DNA of 64,000 nt, from assembly GCF_029784135.1 (NCBI RefSeq), contig NC_073746.1, positions 76,806,542 to 76,870,541 of the forward strand, written 5' to 3'. The first letter of the stretch is position 1. Each line of letters opens with the position of its first letter. Both the position numbers and the translations under genes were made by a program. Below the pieces are notes generated by a model, which ran no database searches, was not told where the DNA came from, and saw only the letters and a list, made by a program, of their open reading frames with translations. Below are positions 19,732 through 30,866 of this stretch, one piece after another. This stretch comes from Toxorhynchites rutilus septentrionalis (taxonomy: Eukaryota; Arthropoda; Insecta; Diptera; Culicidae).

Positions 19732-22432
19732 CGCGCCCCTTAGAGGGTAATAGTAGTCGAAAAAATCAAAACAGTAAAGTAAGTAGAATTAGTTTTTCAA
19801 AAACTTCTCCGCCTTCTCAACAGAATGTGACTGAAATTTTGATATACTGTCAAAACTTCAATCGCATGAAAAGCCCAGCAAAAATGAAGGAAATTCATCA
19901 AAATCTTTTACCCGCTTCTTTCAATGTAATTCTTGCAACTGAAACTAGCTGGGACGAAAGCGTAAGAAGCGAAGAAGTTTTTGGAAATAATTTTAACGTA
20001 TTCCGGCACGACCGCAACTTATCGTTATCTCAGAAGAAGTCTGGAGGAGGGGTCCTCATTGCCATTAATGCAAATTTCACTTCTGAGGAACTTATAACCG
20101 AAAAACATAAAGAATTTGAGCATGTATGGGCAAAATTATCTATAGCTGGCGAAGTACACATATTTGCTTCTGTGTATTTCCCACCCGAACATGCAAATAA
20201 AAAGTCGTATGAATTATTTTTTCAGACGGCAAATCGAATTGCAGAAACACTAGAACCAGAAGTGAAATTGCATATCTATGGCGACTTCAATCAAAATAAA
20301 GTAGACTTCATTCCCGATAATGATAATGAATGCATTCTACTCCCAGTCGTCGGGGAAAATGAAACCCTACAATATATATTTGACGAAATTGCACATCTCG
20401 GTCTTAACCAAATAAATCATGTAAAAAATTTCCAAAAATATTATCTAGACCTATTATTTACTAACATCACCGACGACTTTTGTGTGAATGAGTCCATGAC
20501 TCCTCTTTGGAAAAATGAAAAAATTCACACAGCAATTGAATACTCAATCTTTATACATAATAGACAATTGCCCATCGACTGGGAGTATGAAGAAGTACCG
20601 GAATATAACAAGATGAACTTTGAAGCAATTAAATGTAGCCTACAAGCCATAGAATGGCAAACTTTATTAAACAGCGAACGAGATGTCAACTTAACTGTAC
20701 ATATTCTTCACGAAATTCTGAATAACATAATATCAGAATTTGTGCCGAAGAAAAGAAGACGAAGAAATTCAACCAGCAAATATCCTATTTGGATTAACGT
20801 TCAAATAAGAAATCTAAAGAATAAAAAACAAAAAGCACATAAAAAATACAAAATAGACAAAAGTCATCAAAATTTGCTTGAATATCAAAATATTTCCCAA
20901 GAATTAAATTTTGCAATTAAAAGTGCACACGAAGAGTACAATAGAAAGGTCGAAACTGAAGTCAAATCATGCCCGAAGAAATTCTTTAATTACGTAAAGT
21001 CTAAGCTCAAAAGCAATAACTTCCCATCGCAGATGCATCTCGATGAGGATGTGAGGAATTCTTCGAACGAAATTTGTAATCTCTTTGCAAATTTCTTTCA
21101 GGAAGTATATACCACATTTTCCGAAGAAAATCGCGATCGGAACTACTTTTCATTTTTACCGGATTATCCAAATGACATATCGGTGAACTATCTTTCACAA
21201 CAGGAAATATGCCATGCACTAAAAAAATTAGACGGAACAAAAGGACCAGGACCTGACGGAATAGCACCTATATTCCTAAAGAACCTGGCTGAGGAACTCA
21301 CCCTTCCCTTACATTGCATTTTCAATATGTCACTACAAACTGGAATATTCCCAGAAAAATGGAAACAATCTTTTTTGGTACCTATCTTTAAATCAGGCGC
21401 TAAATCTGACGTACGTAATTATCGTGGAATTGCCATTATCTCTTGCATTCCTAAACTATTCGAAGCAATAGTCAACGAAAAAGTCTTCCAACAAGTATAG
21501 AATAGAATTACGTGTATGCAACATGGCTTCTTCAAAGGCCGTTCAACTGCAACTAATCTGTTGGCTTTTGTGACTTTTATTTTGAATGCAATGGAAAATG
21601 GCAAACACGTAGAAACTCTTTACACTGACTTCAGTAAAGCATTTGACCGCATCGACATTCCATTACTACTCTTCAAATTGCAGAAAATAGGAATGGAACA
21701 AAGACTCATAAACTGGCTCAATTCTTATCTAACAAACCGTGAACAAATTGTTCATTTTCAAAATTCTCTTTCAAATCCAGTAAAAGTCACATCGGGAGTC
21801 CCACAAGGCTCTCATCTTGGTCCTCTTCTTCTCATTCTGTACGTTAATGACATCTCCTTCGTTCTCAAGCGTATCAATGTACTTGTGTATGCCGACGACA
21901 TGAAGCTTTTCGCGGAAATTGGAAATGAAAACGACATCGAAGCATTTCGAAACGAAATACATGTATTCCATACTTGGTGTGATAAAAATCTACTAACACT
22001 GAATGTGAAAAAGTGCAACTCTATAACATTTAGCAGAAAAAAACATGTACCAAATATTGTAATATGTCTTGGAAATCAAAATGTAGAAAAATGTGAAATA
22101 GTTAGAGATCTAGGCGTCGTCCTGGACTGTAAACTCACATTCATAGAACACTACAACTCTGTAATAAATAAGGCGAATAGTGGGTTAAGTTTTGTCAAAC
22201 GCTCCTCACATAACTTCCAGTACCCATACACAATAAAGCTTTTATATATTACATATGTAAGGCCTATTCTGGAATACTGTAACATCGTTTGGAACCCGTA
22301 TATGGTCGTACATGAAGAACGCATTGAGTCAGTCCAGAAACAGTTTCTTCTATTTGCACTTCGTAAACTCAACTGGACCTCATTTCCACTTCCTTCATAT
22401 GAAGCACGTTGCATGCTCATAAACATCCAAAC

Positions 22433-23243
22433 TAGGATTGGGCGATCTCGGATCGATTCTTAGAAGATCGATCTTTTCCATTCCGATTTCCGATTTTTAG
22501 GATCGATCTTTTGTACTCAATAAAATCGATAAAATCGATTTTTCTTGCTTTCGATCTTTTCGATCTTTCTGTAAATTTGTTTTTCAGTATACATCGATTT
22601 TTTATCTCATAAAATGTCACCTAACATTTTTTTGAACATAATATCAACATTTGGATTGCTTCTTCTACGATTTACTTCTGTTCAAATGCTGACAGAGACG
22701 GAACTAGTGGCAGCTACTGAGGGGATGAACTGTAAACGATTGCGTATAGGATCACTGAACCTGATGTTGGCATCAATTACAGGCGAAAGATTGTTTTCTG
22801 GATCCGGCGCCAAAATCAAGAATCGGCATCGACTAAATGACAAATGTATGACACGATTGGCTCTTATTGTCAGCTGAGTTTTGGGCGGTTGTTGAATTCC
22901 TAATAATGTTATGCTTTTCCAATTATTTTTTATTTAATGAAACGACTACCTGACAGCACAATATGAAAGCATTGTGGCTATGGCCTTCATGCTGAGAAAC
23001 AAAACAAAATGCTTTTGATATTAAAATATGAAATTTGTATTCCCTGTTCAAAGAAAAGACGTCATTCATATAGAACAAGCATATTCGAAAGAAAGCTTTA
23101 AATTTTTCGAAAATCGATTCGGTAAAGATCGATTCAGCAAAGATCGATTCTTTAGTACCGATTAAATCAGTGGATCGATCCTTAAGCCGTTTGGAAAATC
23201 GATTCGATAAGATCGATCTTTTTATGAAGATCGCCCAATCCTA
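22433..23243. mobile_element. hAT element, 811 bp, perfect 15-bp TIRs and 8-bp TSD
   Basis: The ends are TAGGATTGGGCGATC and its exact reverse complement GATCGCCCAATCCTA. The host sequence ATCCAAAC is duplicated at 22425-22432 and 23244-23251, the 8-base duplication typical of hAT. It is a deletion derivative that keeps only the transposase C-terminus and repeated GATCGATCTTTT subterminal words. Related fragments lie at 14006 and 40066-40566. Confidence 0.92.
22614..22877 (+). pseudogene. hAT transposase C-terminal fragment (dimerisation region)
   Basis: The frame encodes GERLFSGSGAKIKNRHRL, which matches the ERxFSxAG...R..L pattern of the hAT C-terminal dimerisation domain. Only this end of the transposase remains, so the element can move only with help from a complete relative. 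The upstream residues of the open frame, including its ATG, need not be native transposase. Confidence 0.7.
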
Positions 23244-23618
23244 ATCCAAACACTAAAAGAACGCCGTGAATTTGCAATGCTTTCTTTTGTTAATGACCTA
23301 ATTTCGCAACGAGTACAGTCAGCTGAATTACTAGAAAAACTAAATTTCTATGTACCTGGGCGTCAACTAAGAACGCGAAATTTGTTTCTAACCAAAACAT
23401 CCAGAACAAATTATGCAAATAACGCCCCTATCAATCGCATGATGCGTATATACAATCAGCACTGCGAAATAATTGACACAACAATGAATAAAAAACAGCT
23501 AAAAAGAAACATGTACCGCAAAAATAATATTTAACCTAAGAAAACATTGTAATATTAGTGTATAAGTGTGTAGTCTACATTTGTTTGACGAAATGAATAA
23601 ATGAATAAATAAATAAAA

Positions 23619-24410
23619 AGAGTGTGTGTATGTATTGCCGCGACTAAGTAAAAGTTTATAGATCGGATAGGAGGGATACGAAACAGGGACACAACGAAGG
23701 AAACACCATTAAACGTTGACATCGGCGTTTCTGAGGAACAGGTATAGATGAAGCAGAAGATCAGGATCACGGCTACCTAAGATATCCCGGACGGGGATAT
23801 TCGATTGTCTGCCTTTTGCTCTCAGTGCTCTAGAGAGCTGAGAGCGAGCAGCATGGAACTGGATACACGACCAGACAATATGCTCGATGTCGTGGTAGCC
23901 ATCGCCACAATCACAAAGATTGTTTGCTGCGAGCCCAATGCGATAGAGATGCGCGTTTAGGTTGTAGTGATTGGACATAAGCCGAGATATCACGCGAATG
24001 AAATCACGACCGACATTCAATCTCTTAAACCAAGCTTTCGTCGAAACCTTAGGGATAATCATGTGTAACCAACGACCGAACTCATCTTCACTCCACATGC
24101 GCTGCCAACTAACGAGTGTGTCCTGACGAGGAATGTGAAAAAATTCGTTATAAGCAATTTGCCTTTCAAAAAGTATGCCTTCTGAAGCGCCCACCTTAGC
24201 TAGTCCGCTTTCTCATTCCCCGGAATCGAGCAATGAGAGGGAACCCATGCTAAGGTAATCTTGAATAATTTTTCGACCAAAACACTCAACAGATGTCTTA
24301 TTCTTGTTAGGAAATAAGATGAGCGCACTCTCTTCCTTGTTATCATTCAAGCTAATCAATGCACTTGAATTTGTCTTCCCCACCCTTGGGGCATCCATAT
24401 ACTAATACAC
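23619..24410 (-). mobile_element. 5'-truncated RNase H-bearing LINE (family Y), tail to tail with the Jockey-like LINE
   Basis: On the minus strand, a WVPSHCSIPGNEKAD segment (about 24200-24245) is the end of a LINE RNase H domain. In another frame LAKVGASEGILFERQIAYNE and a C-terminal zinc knuckle (CDCGDGYHDIEHIVWSC) follow, ending with RNADVNV and a stop at 23709. The 3' untranslated part runs to about 23619 and carries ACATACACACACTCTTT. A frameshift near 24200 disables it. The left end abuts the A-rich tail of the plus-strand LINE. Confidence 0.72.
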
Positions 24411-24411
24411 A

Positions 24412-24600
24412 GCATTTGACAGCGTCAAACACTGTCACTCGCGAGCAGTCTTCCATGTTTCACAAAAAACACTGCGTCCGGAATAAACATGTCCACGCTG
24501 CTGTTCACAGTTTTGTGTTTGAATACAAACATGATTTTTTCGTACCTATGAAAATGTGACATGTTTGTATTCGCGGTATGTTTGGACATACGATGTTTAA
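24412..24600 (+). repeat. Diverged inverted partner of 26090-26300
   Basis: CTCGCGAGCAGTCTTCC at about 24437 recurs in reverse as GGAAGACTGCTCGCGAG at about 26272. Flanking words such as AAACATG...GTGT match on both sides with many differences. No protein is visible. The two copies bracket about 1.5 kb. The element class is unknown. Confidence 0.5.
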
Positions 24601-24977
24601 TCCCAATGTTTCACATGATGTTCGAACATGGTGTACAGTTTCTCTTGCATTTTCACCCCAAGCACCGGCAGTGCGTAGAGTAGAAGAAGCGAATCGGACA
24701 CCACACCACCACCACTCAACGCGTGGTGTGTTGGTATGATGACATGGAAAAAATGCTTTCCTTTCATGACAATGGGTGCTTCATCAAAAATATTGGGCAA
24801 ATAAAATAAACCTCTTTTTCTGTTCTGAACAAAATAAACATCGATTGATATGAGAGTTTTTCACATTTGATATCATTATTTAGTGCACGCATCAATTTAT
24901 ATATTGAATTCATTTAACATTCGCTATTATTAGCTATTTGAACAAGTACTAAAATTGAATTATTCAGCAGTGACATG

Positions 24978-25011
24978 TTAGGCGTGACGCTAACCACTCG
25001 ACCACGGGAGC
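24978..25011 (-). repeat. Truncated tRNA-like SINE head
   Basis: The minus strand reads GCTCCCGTGGTCGAGTGGTTAGCG, with an A-box-like TGGTCGAGTGG and then an anticodon-arm-like GTCACGCC. The B box is not found downstream, so this is only the 5' half of a tRNA-derived sequence, probably from a SINE. Confidence 0.45.
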
Positions 25012-25467
25012 AACAATTTTGGCTGGATTTTTGAATACAAATGGCCAATACTGCTTGTTCGCGACGATCGCGACCCGAGCTATAAAACGAGCGGAGAAAA
25101 GGAGAAGAAAGGATGATGCAATCGCATGCACACATAGCATATGTAGTGCAGTGTAAGTGTAGCTTTTAGTTTTTCCTTCATTCAGTTTGTGATAACATCG
25201 AGAAATTAATGGTGTGTTTTAGCCGCTGAAATTTCTCTGCTGGTTCTGCTGTGTGCCGCTGAAGGTTGCATCTAAAACTAATTTTTGGGTATTTATTTTT
25301 TTGGTCAGCATTTGTACGACGTCGCCCGCTATGCAGTCGGCTCCCCAGACTTCAATTGCCAACATGCACGCAAAAAAAAAATAGAAAGCTTCTTTCTATT
25401 CAGAGAATGTTTTCTTTGAACAAAACCAAGGATTATTTAATCAGACTTGCAAAATGTGCATGAACGA
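25012..25467. other. Unassigned AT-rich DNA
   Basis: No recognised domain. It sits between the tRNA-like fragment and a short remnant of the family Y LINE tail. Confidence 0.3.
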
Positions 25468-25512
25468 TCTATAAACTTTTACTTAGTCGCGGCAATACAT
25501 ACACACACTCTT
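25468..25512 (+). repeat. Short remnant of the family Y LINE 3' tail
   Basis: The 45 bases from CGATCTATAAACTTTTACTT to ACACTCTTT are nearly identical, in reverse, to 23620-23665. The remnant directly abuts the family R tail. Confidence 0.6.
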
Positions 25513-25936
25513 TACGGATACACGGGCCGAAGGTTGTGCAGTCCACTGATGATTCAACAAGAGCCAAAGGTTGTACCGCTCATGACAACTCTACACGAGC
25601 TGATGATTGCGCCGGCTAGTGTTCATTCTATCCTGGATTCCTCGAGTCGAAAAAGACGCACCACGCTAGATATGGGGTGCAGACTAGGGGGTCGTTGCTG
25701 ATTAACGGTCAGCTGCATCCCAATAGGAAGTATCCCATGTCGGGCACACGTACAGAGCACTGAAGACTGCAACATCCCAATTATGAGAACACTTGTAATA
25801 CTAACCTCGAGCCAACCGCGAGTAATCGGTTACATATTACTAACATAGTTGTAAGCAATCATTGTCAAAATATTGAACTCCCGGCCCCGTTAGGCTGACG
25901 CCATATGAGCCTTAATAAAAATGTATATTTTGGTGC
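25513..25936 (+). mobile_element. LINE 3' tail (family R), plus strand
   Basis: This is the reverse complement copy of 17559-17975 with scattered differences. It carries the box CTCGAGCCAACCGCGAGTAA at 25803-25831 and ends GAGCCTTAATAAAAATGTAT. The short frame ending at 25701 has no recognised domain. It lacks a clear poly-A tail and visible target duplication. Confidence 0.6.
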
Positions 25937-26089
25937 ATGAACTTATAGCCTCTTAGTTCGTGCAATTTTTGAAATGCGAACTAAATTTCAAGTTCGTTTC
26001 TGTGAAAAAGTATTCTACAAAGAAATGTTTTGAGATGAATAATTTCTTTCCGTGTATGAAAAGAAACGAAAGCAATAAATACTGCGACA

Positions 26090-26300
26090 TCGGGTGATAT
26101 GTTTGTACATGATGTTCTTGAATTATAAACATCGTGTTTGTTTTCACATGTCTATGTTTGTGTATCATTGTTCGTGTTGGGGATAGACACTCAACACTAG
26201 CGAGAATCATGTTCGAATTCAAACAAAAACATGGAATTTTCACATCACGTGGACATGTGTAAGTGTTTTTCGGAAGACTGCTCGCGAGAACTGCCAAACT
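26090..26300 (-). repeat. Diverged inverted partner of 24412-24600
   Basis: See the partner repeat. The shared core is GGAAGACTGCTCGCGAG, and similarity fades inward (toward 26090). The flanking 26301-27390 region is AT-rich. Short minus-strand frames there (26591-26837, 26883-27303) show no domain I can name. Confidence 0.5.
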
Positions 26301-27398
26301 CTCAAGATGGTGTAAATCAAGGCGCTTAACATACTGCCAGGTGGGTCAAAATGTGAAAACCACTCTACAGCTACAGCTAATTTACAGGATGACATTAACA
26401 CACTTCTAAAATAAAAAATAATGAATGAAAATTTACATTTCTATTCCGAATATGTATTCTATGCAATACAGTATTACGTAATATTGAGCTGGAATTGTGT
26501 CTGATGATGATTTTATATTATAACGACGAGTTTTTGTAAATGTTGTTTGTTGTGAAATATATAGCCAAATGGTTAAGAGAGCGTCGTGTTTTAAGTAATC
26601 GAATAATATAAGAATCTCCATTCAAATTTTAAGATTGCAAAACTGCCTTCTTTAAATTTTCGCGAATTTGACGATTGTTTCGAGTTCAATATGATTAGCG
26701 AATGGGCGCACCTTGTTACGTAGATCTGCCTTGAGCTCACCGAGAAGTTTGATAGTTTGGCAATGACAGCTAAATTTACGACACATCTTGACTCGCGGAT
26801 CATATCCTCTTGGCCGGGGCCTGGTCTTCCCGCTCACCGATAACTTGCGTTAATATGGTCTTTTGCGATGGTTTAGATCGTTTCATACTATAAAAAAGAA
26901 GTCATTGCAATAGTGAATAGGAAACAACTCGATTTCGACTACCTCCCTGTATTTTACTGCTGCGATCGAGGCTTCAATGATTGCTATTTGAGGGAGAAAC
27001 GAATGATTTTTCATGTCTGAGAATTCATCAAAATTGCACCGAGTAAAAGATTCCAATTTGATTCTCTCACCATCTAACGTCGTTCCGAGAGACAAATGAG
27101 AGAATGCAAAATTCTCGGAGAATAGATGAAAGAGACAATGTTTTTCTCGATAAATTCGTGAATGAACTTTGCGAAGATGATAGGTGATTGTTTTCTGTCT
27201 CAAATATAGTGAGACACAATCGGAGAATAGAAGGATGAGGTTTATCTGTGAATGAGTGTTGTCGAATGAATTTGAATACGATTTTTCCATACCTGCTTAG
27301 CACCAGTACTGATTTCTAAAATAATTGGTTAGAAATTGAACAGAAAATTTCGGAAATATTTTCTTTTTTTCTGAAAATGGTGATCAACTTGGCCCCGG

Positions 27399-27860
27399 TT
27401 ACGGTATTTTGTAGTATGTACTTTCATAAAATATACAATTAAATTTTTCAATCTCCCACCCATAGCTTAACAACTTTGGTTTGAGGAGAATGCCGGTGGC
27501 CCAAGTGGAAAATACCATCAGAAACAACTTCCGATCTGGGGCGAGTTCAGTGGACCTGTGGACGAAAATACCATGAGAATTGTGCTTTGAAACGGCTTGA
27601 AGAGGAAAATCAAAGGATCCATAACCTTGGACTGAAGACGTGAAATGAGGGATGCAGCGAATCCTGTCCAAACTATGAACCAGCCACTGCAAAATATCAG
27701 CCAACTTCAACAGGAGATTTTATTCATCCCTATTGCGATTTGTGTGAGTTCCGCAATTTGGTCGAACAAATCGTTTGTGTTTGCCTGAAATACGGAACTT
27801 CTACGGGATCAGCTGGAGCATTTGTGGTTATCCTTGAAGATAACTCTTCTTAAACTGCTA
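27399..27860 (-). pseudogene. Possible piggyBac-like transposase relic
   Basis: The minus-strand frame ending near 27399 contains DRKLFLMVFSTWATGILLKPKLLSYGW. Its layout resembles the piggyBac block in which a conserved (F)DN(W/F)FT precedes a hydrophobic Leu-rich helix. A GYGSFDFPLQ segment before it, and a possible QTQTICSTKLRNS segment upstream (about 27745-27790), resemble other blocks of the same domain. The catalytic Asp-Asn appears lost (MVFSTW). This is a motif-level guess only. Confidence 0.35.
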
Positions 27861-28366
27861 CATTGCTTTGTTTTCTAAAAGTTGCTAACTTGTATTCTAA
27901 AATTTGAATAATAGATTGTGTCACAACTCTACTGGATGCGACGCACCACACGATATACCATCAAACTTTATGTTGAGCAGCTCCCAGATGCCACCCTGGA
28001 CTATTATTTGTCAACCTGTTTTGTTTATGGGTATTCAAAACAAACAGTACCAGTTACAAAAGTTGATTGATTAAGTGAATAGGATTCTTTATTGAGATAT
28101 CTTATGCGTTGAGGTTACTATTCTATTTAAATCTAACTTAAAATTATGGATATATAAAATTATAGTTTATACGAGTTACAAAACCGGAAATTGTCTTTTC
28201 TGTCACATTTTCTGTCACAACATTTTATAAAATCCGTTTACGATCGGAGGCTTATATTGGTCAGTATGTCGAAGAAAGGTGACGGCTAGAAGCAGGAAGC
28301 TTCTCCAATGAATGATCCATCGTTAGTAGGGAGCGTGAGATATGTCAGAAGCCGGATGATGATCGT

Positions 28367-29560
28367 ATGGTAGCGAGTGATTTATGCGAACTGTGGTTTC
28401 ATTTCACGTGTGTTAGTGAGGACTCGAGTGTACAGGATCGGAATTGGAGCTGCAAAAAATGCCTCGAGGCGGCGAATCCTCTTCCAGCCAGTACCTCTAC
28501 CCCTAATACGTATACTGGAGCGATACCAAAGTCGGGAATCAGCAAGCCAATGGACTCAAATCGGGAGGAATATGTACAAAAGCAGCTAGCGGCAATGCAG
28601 AGAAAGTTTGAACGATTGTTGAAGGAGAAGGACGACCAGCAAATGAAGGAGCTCGAAAATCAACGGAAGAAATACGAACAGGACTTAAAGGACACGGAGC
28701 GACGTGTGTTAGATCAAGTGGAACAGCAGCATCGGAACTCAGGCGGAAGCAGATTACCGGCGAATTCAACTGAGAATCAGCCCAGGCAAATAATGCTTGG
28801 CGGTGGACTCACGGAGTTTTCGATTGACCACCAAAACTCGCGAATGATGTATGGTAGCAGATTAGCGACGAGTTCCACTAATATCCAACCCCTGCAGATG
28901 GCAAGCGGTGGGTCAACAGCGAGTTTGACAAGGAATCATCCAACACAATGGACGTCTGGTTTCGGTTCGACAGCAAGCTCGACGATCAATCCGCTGTCTC
29001 AAATCAACGTGCGCGATGCGAGCCAGGGCGATGAAGCTCTAGCACAGGAGATGAGAATGTTAGAAGAGATGCATGCTCTGGAAAGAAATCATTTGGAAGA
29101 GCGAAATCGACTTTTGCAGAGGCAACTGAAGATAGATGGAGGTGTAACAGGCGGAGGTACCGGATTGAATCCTCAGGCGACAATGTTTCAGCCGAGTCTC
29201 CTTCGCTGAACTAGAGCCAGCTATCGGCGCGTCAGGCTGTCAGCAAAGAACTTCCTGTATTTTCGGGGAACCCAGAAGAATGGCCACTATTCCATGCAAG
29301 TTATGAGAATTCAACTAGGATTTGCGGATATAGTGACGAAGAGAACATGTTACGACTTCGACGGAGCCTGAGGGGGAAGGCTCTGGAGACTGTCGCCTTC
29401 TATAAGGTTGAACTGGTCCTTCCACCGGCAGGGATTGAATAGAGTCACGCTTTCTGAGTTTGGAGACTGGTTGGGTGAATTGGTCGAAGCAGCAAGCATG
29501 ATTGCGATGCCATCCATTAGCGCTCCGAAACTAGAGAGACATGGAAGAAAAGAGGACAAC
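28367..29560 (+). pseudogene. BEL/Pao gag with PHD-like finger and coiled coil (element 2)
   Basis: The start carries CELWFHFTCV...WSCKKC (about 28388-28470), the second half of a PHD-like finger; the first Cys pair lies before 28367 and is partly lost by frameshift. A Glu/Lys-rich coiled coil follows (about residues 65-120), and the open frame ends at 29209. Diverged DUF1759-type gag (LPVFSGNPEEW, then CGYSDEEN) is readable from about 29240 to 29400 in another frame. A final stretch at about 29450-29560 runs into the transposon. Confidence 0.72.
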
Positions 29561-29562
29561 TA

Positions 29563-30864
29563 CAGGGTTTTCCAACTTTAAATTTCGAAAGAAAATTGAA
29601 ATAAAACACACTTAGAATTCGAATTTCGATGAAACTTTTATTTCAAATTAAAGTATGGTTTATGCCATTACTTGTGAAATACAACATCATTCAAATGTCC
29701 ACCTAGGGCTTCCTCGCACACCTTGATCCGGAACAGGTAATTTTCGATGACTTTTCGGCACATATGGGGCTGTATCTCGGTCATAACTTCACGAATGTTG
29801 TCTTTCAAATGTTCAAGAGTTTGCGGAGAGTTGGCATAGACACGGTCTTTCGCATAACCCCACAAAAAAAAGTCTAGCGGGTTCAAATCGCATGATCTGG
29901 TCGGCCAATTGGCATCACCAAAACGCGAAATTATGCGTCCCTCAAATTCCGTTCGCAATATGGCCATGTTCGGTCGTGTTGTGTGGCACGTGGCGCCGTC
30001 CTGCTGAAACCACATGTCATCCGTATCCATATCTTCAATTTGTGGCAAAAAAAATCGGTTAACATGCGGCCATAGCGCTCACCATTCACAGTTACCGTTT
30101 CGCCGTCCTCATTTTCAAAGAAATACGGCCCGATGACTCCACCAGACCATAATGCGCACCAAACAGTGACTTTTGGCGGATGCAATGGCCTCTCAACAAT
30201 CATGTGTGGATTTTCTGAGCCCCATATAAGGAAATTTTGGGTGTTCACATAGCCACCGAGCTCGAAATGTGCATCATCGCTGAAGAAAATTTGATGCGAA
30301 AATTCAGCATTATGCTGCTGTTGTTCGTTCACCCAATCGACGTATGCCCGACCCATTCCATGGTCACCACGCTCTAATTTTTGTACCAGTTGGACTTAAT
30401 ATGGATGTAGGTGCAAGTCTAAATGAAAAATTCGCCACAATGATGTGTTTGACAAGCCCAATTGCTGAGCACGCCGTGGAATCGAAACATTCGGGTCATC
30501 CTCCACACTGGCAGCAACAGCAGCAATATTTTCGGCCGAACGCACATTACGATGATGCACAGGTTTCACAATATCCGCTACGGATCTAGTTTGTTCGAAT
30601 TTACGCACTACATTAGCGATTGTGTGCTCTGTAGGCCGTCCATGACGCCAAAATCCGTCCGTAATGCTCGAAAAACATTTGCCGGTTTTTCATCATTTTT
30701 ATAGTATAATTTAACAAAATTAACACGTTGTGCGATGCTAAAACGATCCATATTGTAAAATGGTAAACATTCAACTAACGATATGACGCTTTGGTTGACA
30801 GCTATGTCAAACGGTTGTCAGCGCATGGCTGTATACTTTCGGAAGCCCGAAATGGAAAACCCTG
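29563..30864 (-). mobile_element. DD41D mariner-type (rosa-like) transposon, copy 1, 1302 bp
   Basis: The ends are CAGGGTTTTCCA at 29563 and its reverse complement TGGAAAACCCTG ending at 30864, with TA duplications at 29561-29562 and 30865-30866. Beyond 12 bases the repeats continue imperfectly. Its transposase is on the minus strand. A close relative is at 56243-57680. Confidence 0.9.
29668..30751 (-). pseudogene. DD41D transposase, copy 1
   Basis: The ATG at 30751 begins MDRFSIAQRVNFVKLYY, the first of two helix-turn-helix regions. Catalytic positions are Asp in FFSDDAHFELGG (about 30280), Asp in FQQDGATCHT (about 30000) and Asp in LNPLDFFLWG (about 29880). 41 residues separate the second and third. 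At least two frameshifts (near 30640 and 30050) break the reading. The C-terminus DVVFHK ends at 29668. Confidence 0.85.
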
Positions 30865-30866
30865 TA

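Larger units (their letters stand above)
19683..23534 (+). pseudogene. LINE ORF2: endonuclease and reverse transcriptase, with nonsense codon and hAT insertion
   Basis: The frame is open from 19683. An AP-type endonuclease begins ILIYCQNFNRM (about 19838), with GDFNQNKVD (about 20280). The reverse transcriptase follows: LDGTKGPGPDGIAPIFLKNL, NYRGIAIISCIPKLFE, DFSKAFDRIDIPLL, SGVPQGSHLGPLL and the catalytic YADDMKLF (about 21888). TAG at 21498-21500 breaks the frame, and the hAT element breaks it at 22433. The end, MYRKNNI and TAA, is at 23532-23534. No ATG occurs in this frame before the endonuclease motif (first ATG 19866), so initiation or frameshifting from ORF1 is an open question. Confidence 0.82.
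17980..23618 (+). mobile_element. Jockey-like non-LTR retrotransposon, nearly full length, split by a hAT element
   Basis: It has a T/C-rich leader, an ORF1 with a PHD-like finger, an ORF2 with endonuclease and reverse transcriptase, and an A-rich tail of TGAATAAA-type repeats (about 23592-23618). The 811-base hAT element at 22433-23243 interrupts ORF2; without it and one copy of the 8-base duplication the frame continues. One nonsense codon at 21498-21500 and an indel in ORF1 (about 18545-18640) further disable it. The 5' boundary is approximate. Confidence 0.85.

Noticed and set aside
24978..25011. Functional tRNA gene on the minus strand
   Set aside because: Only an A-box-like half is present; no B box or acceptor pairing follows.
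26591..27303. Minus-strand frames as a transposase or immune gene
   Set aside because: No conserved motif or catalytic pattern could be matched, and the frames overlap one another.
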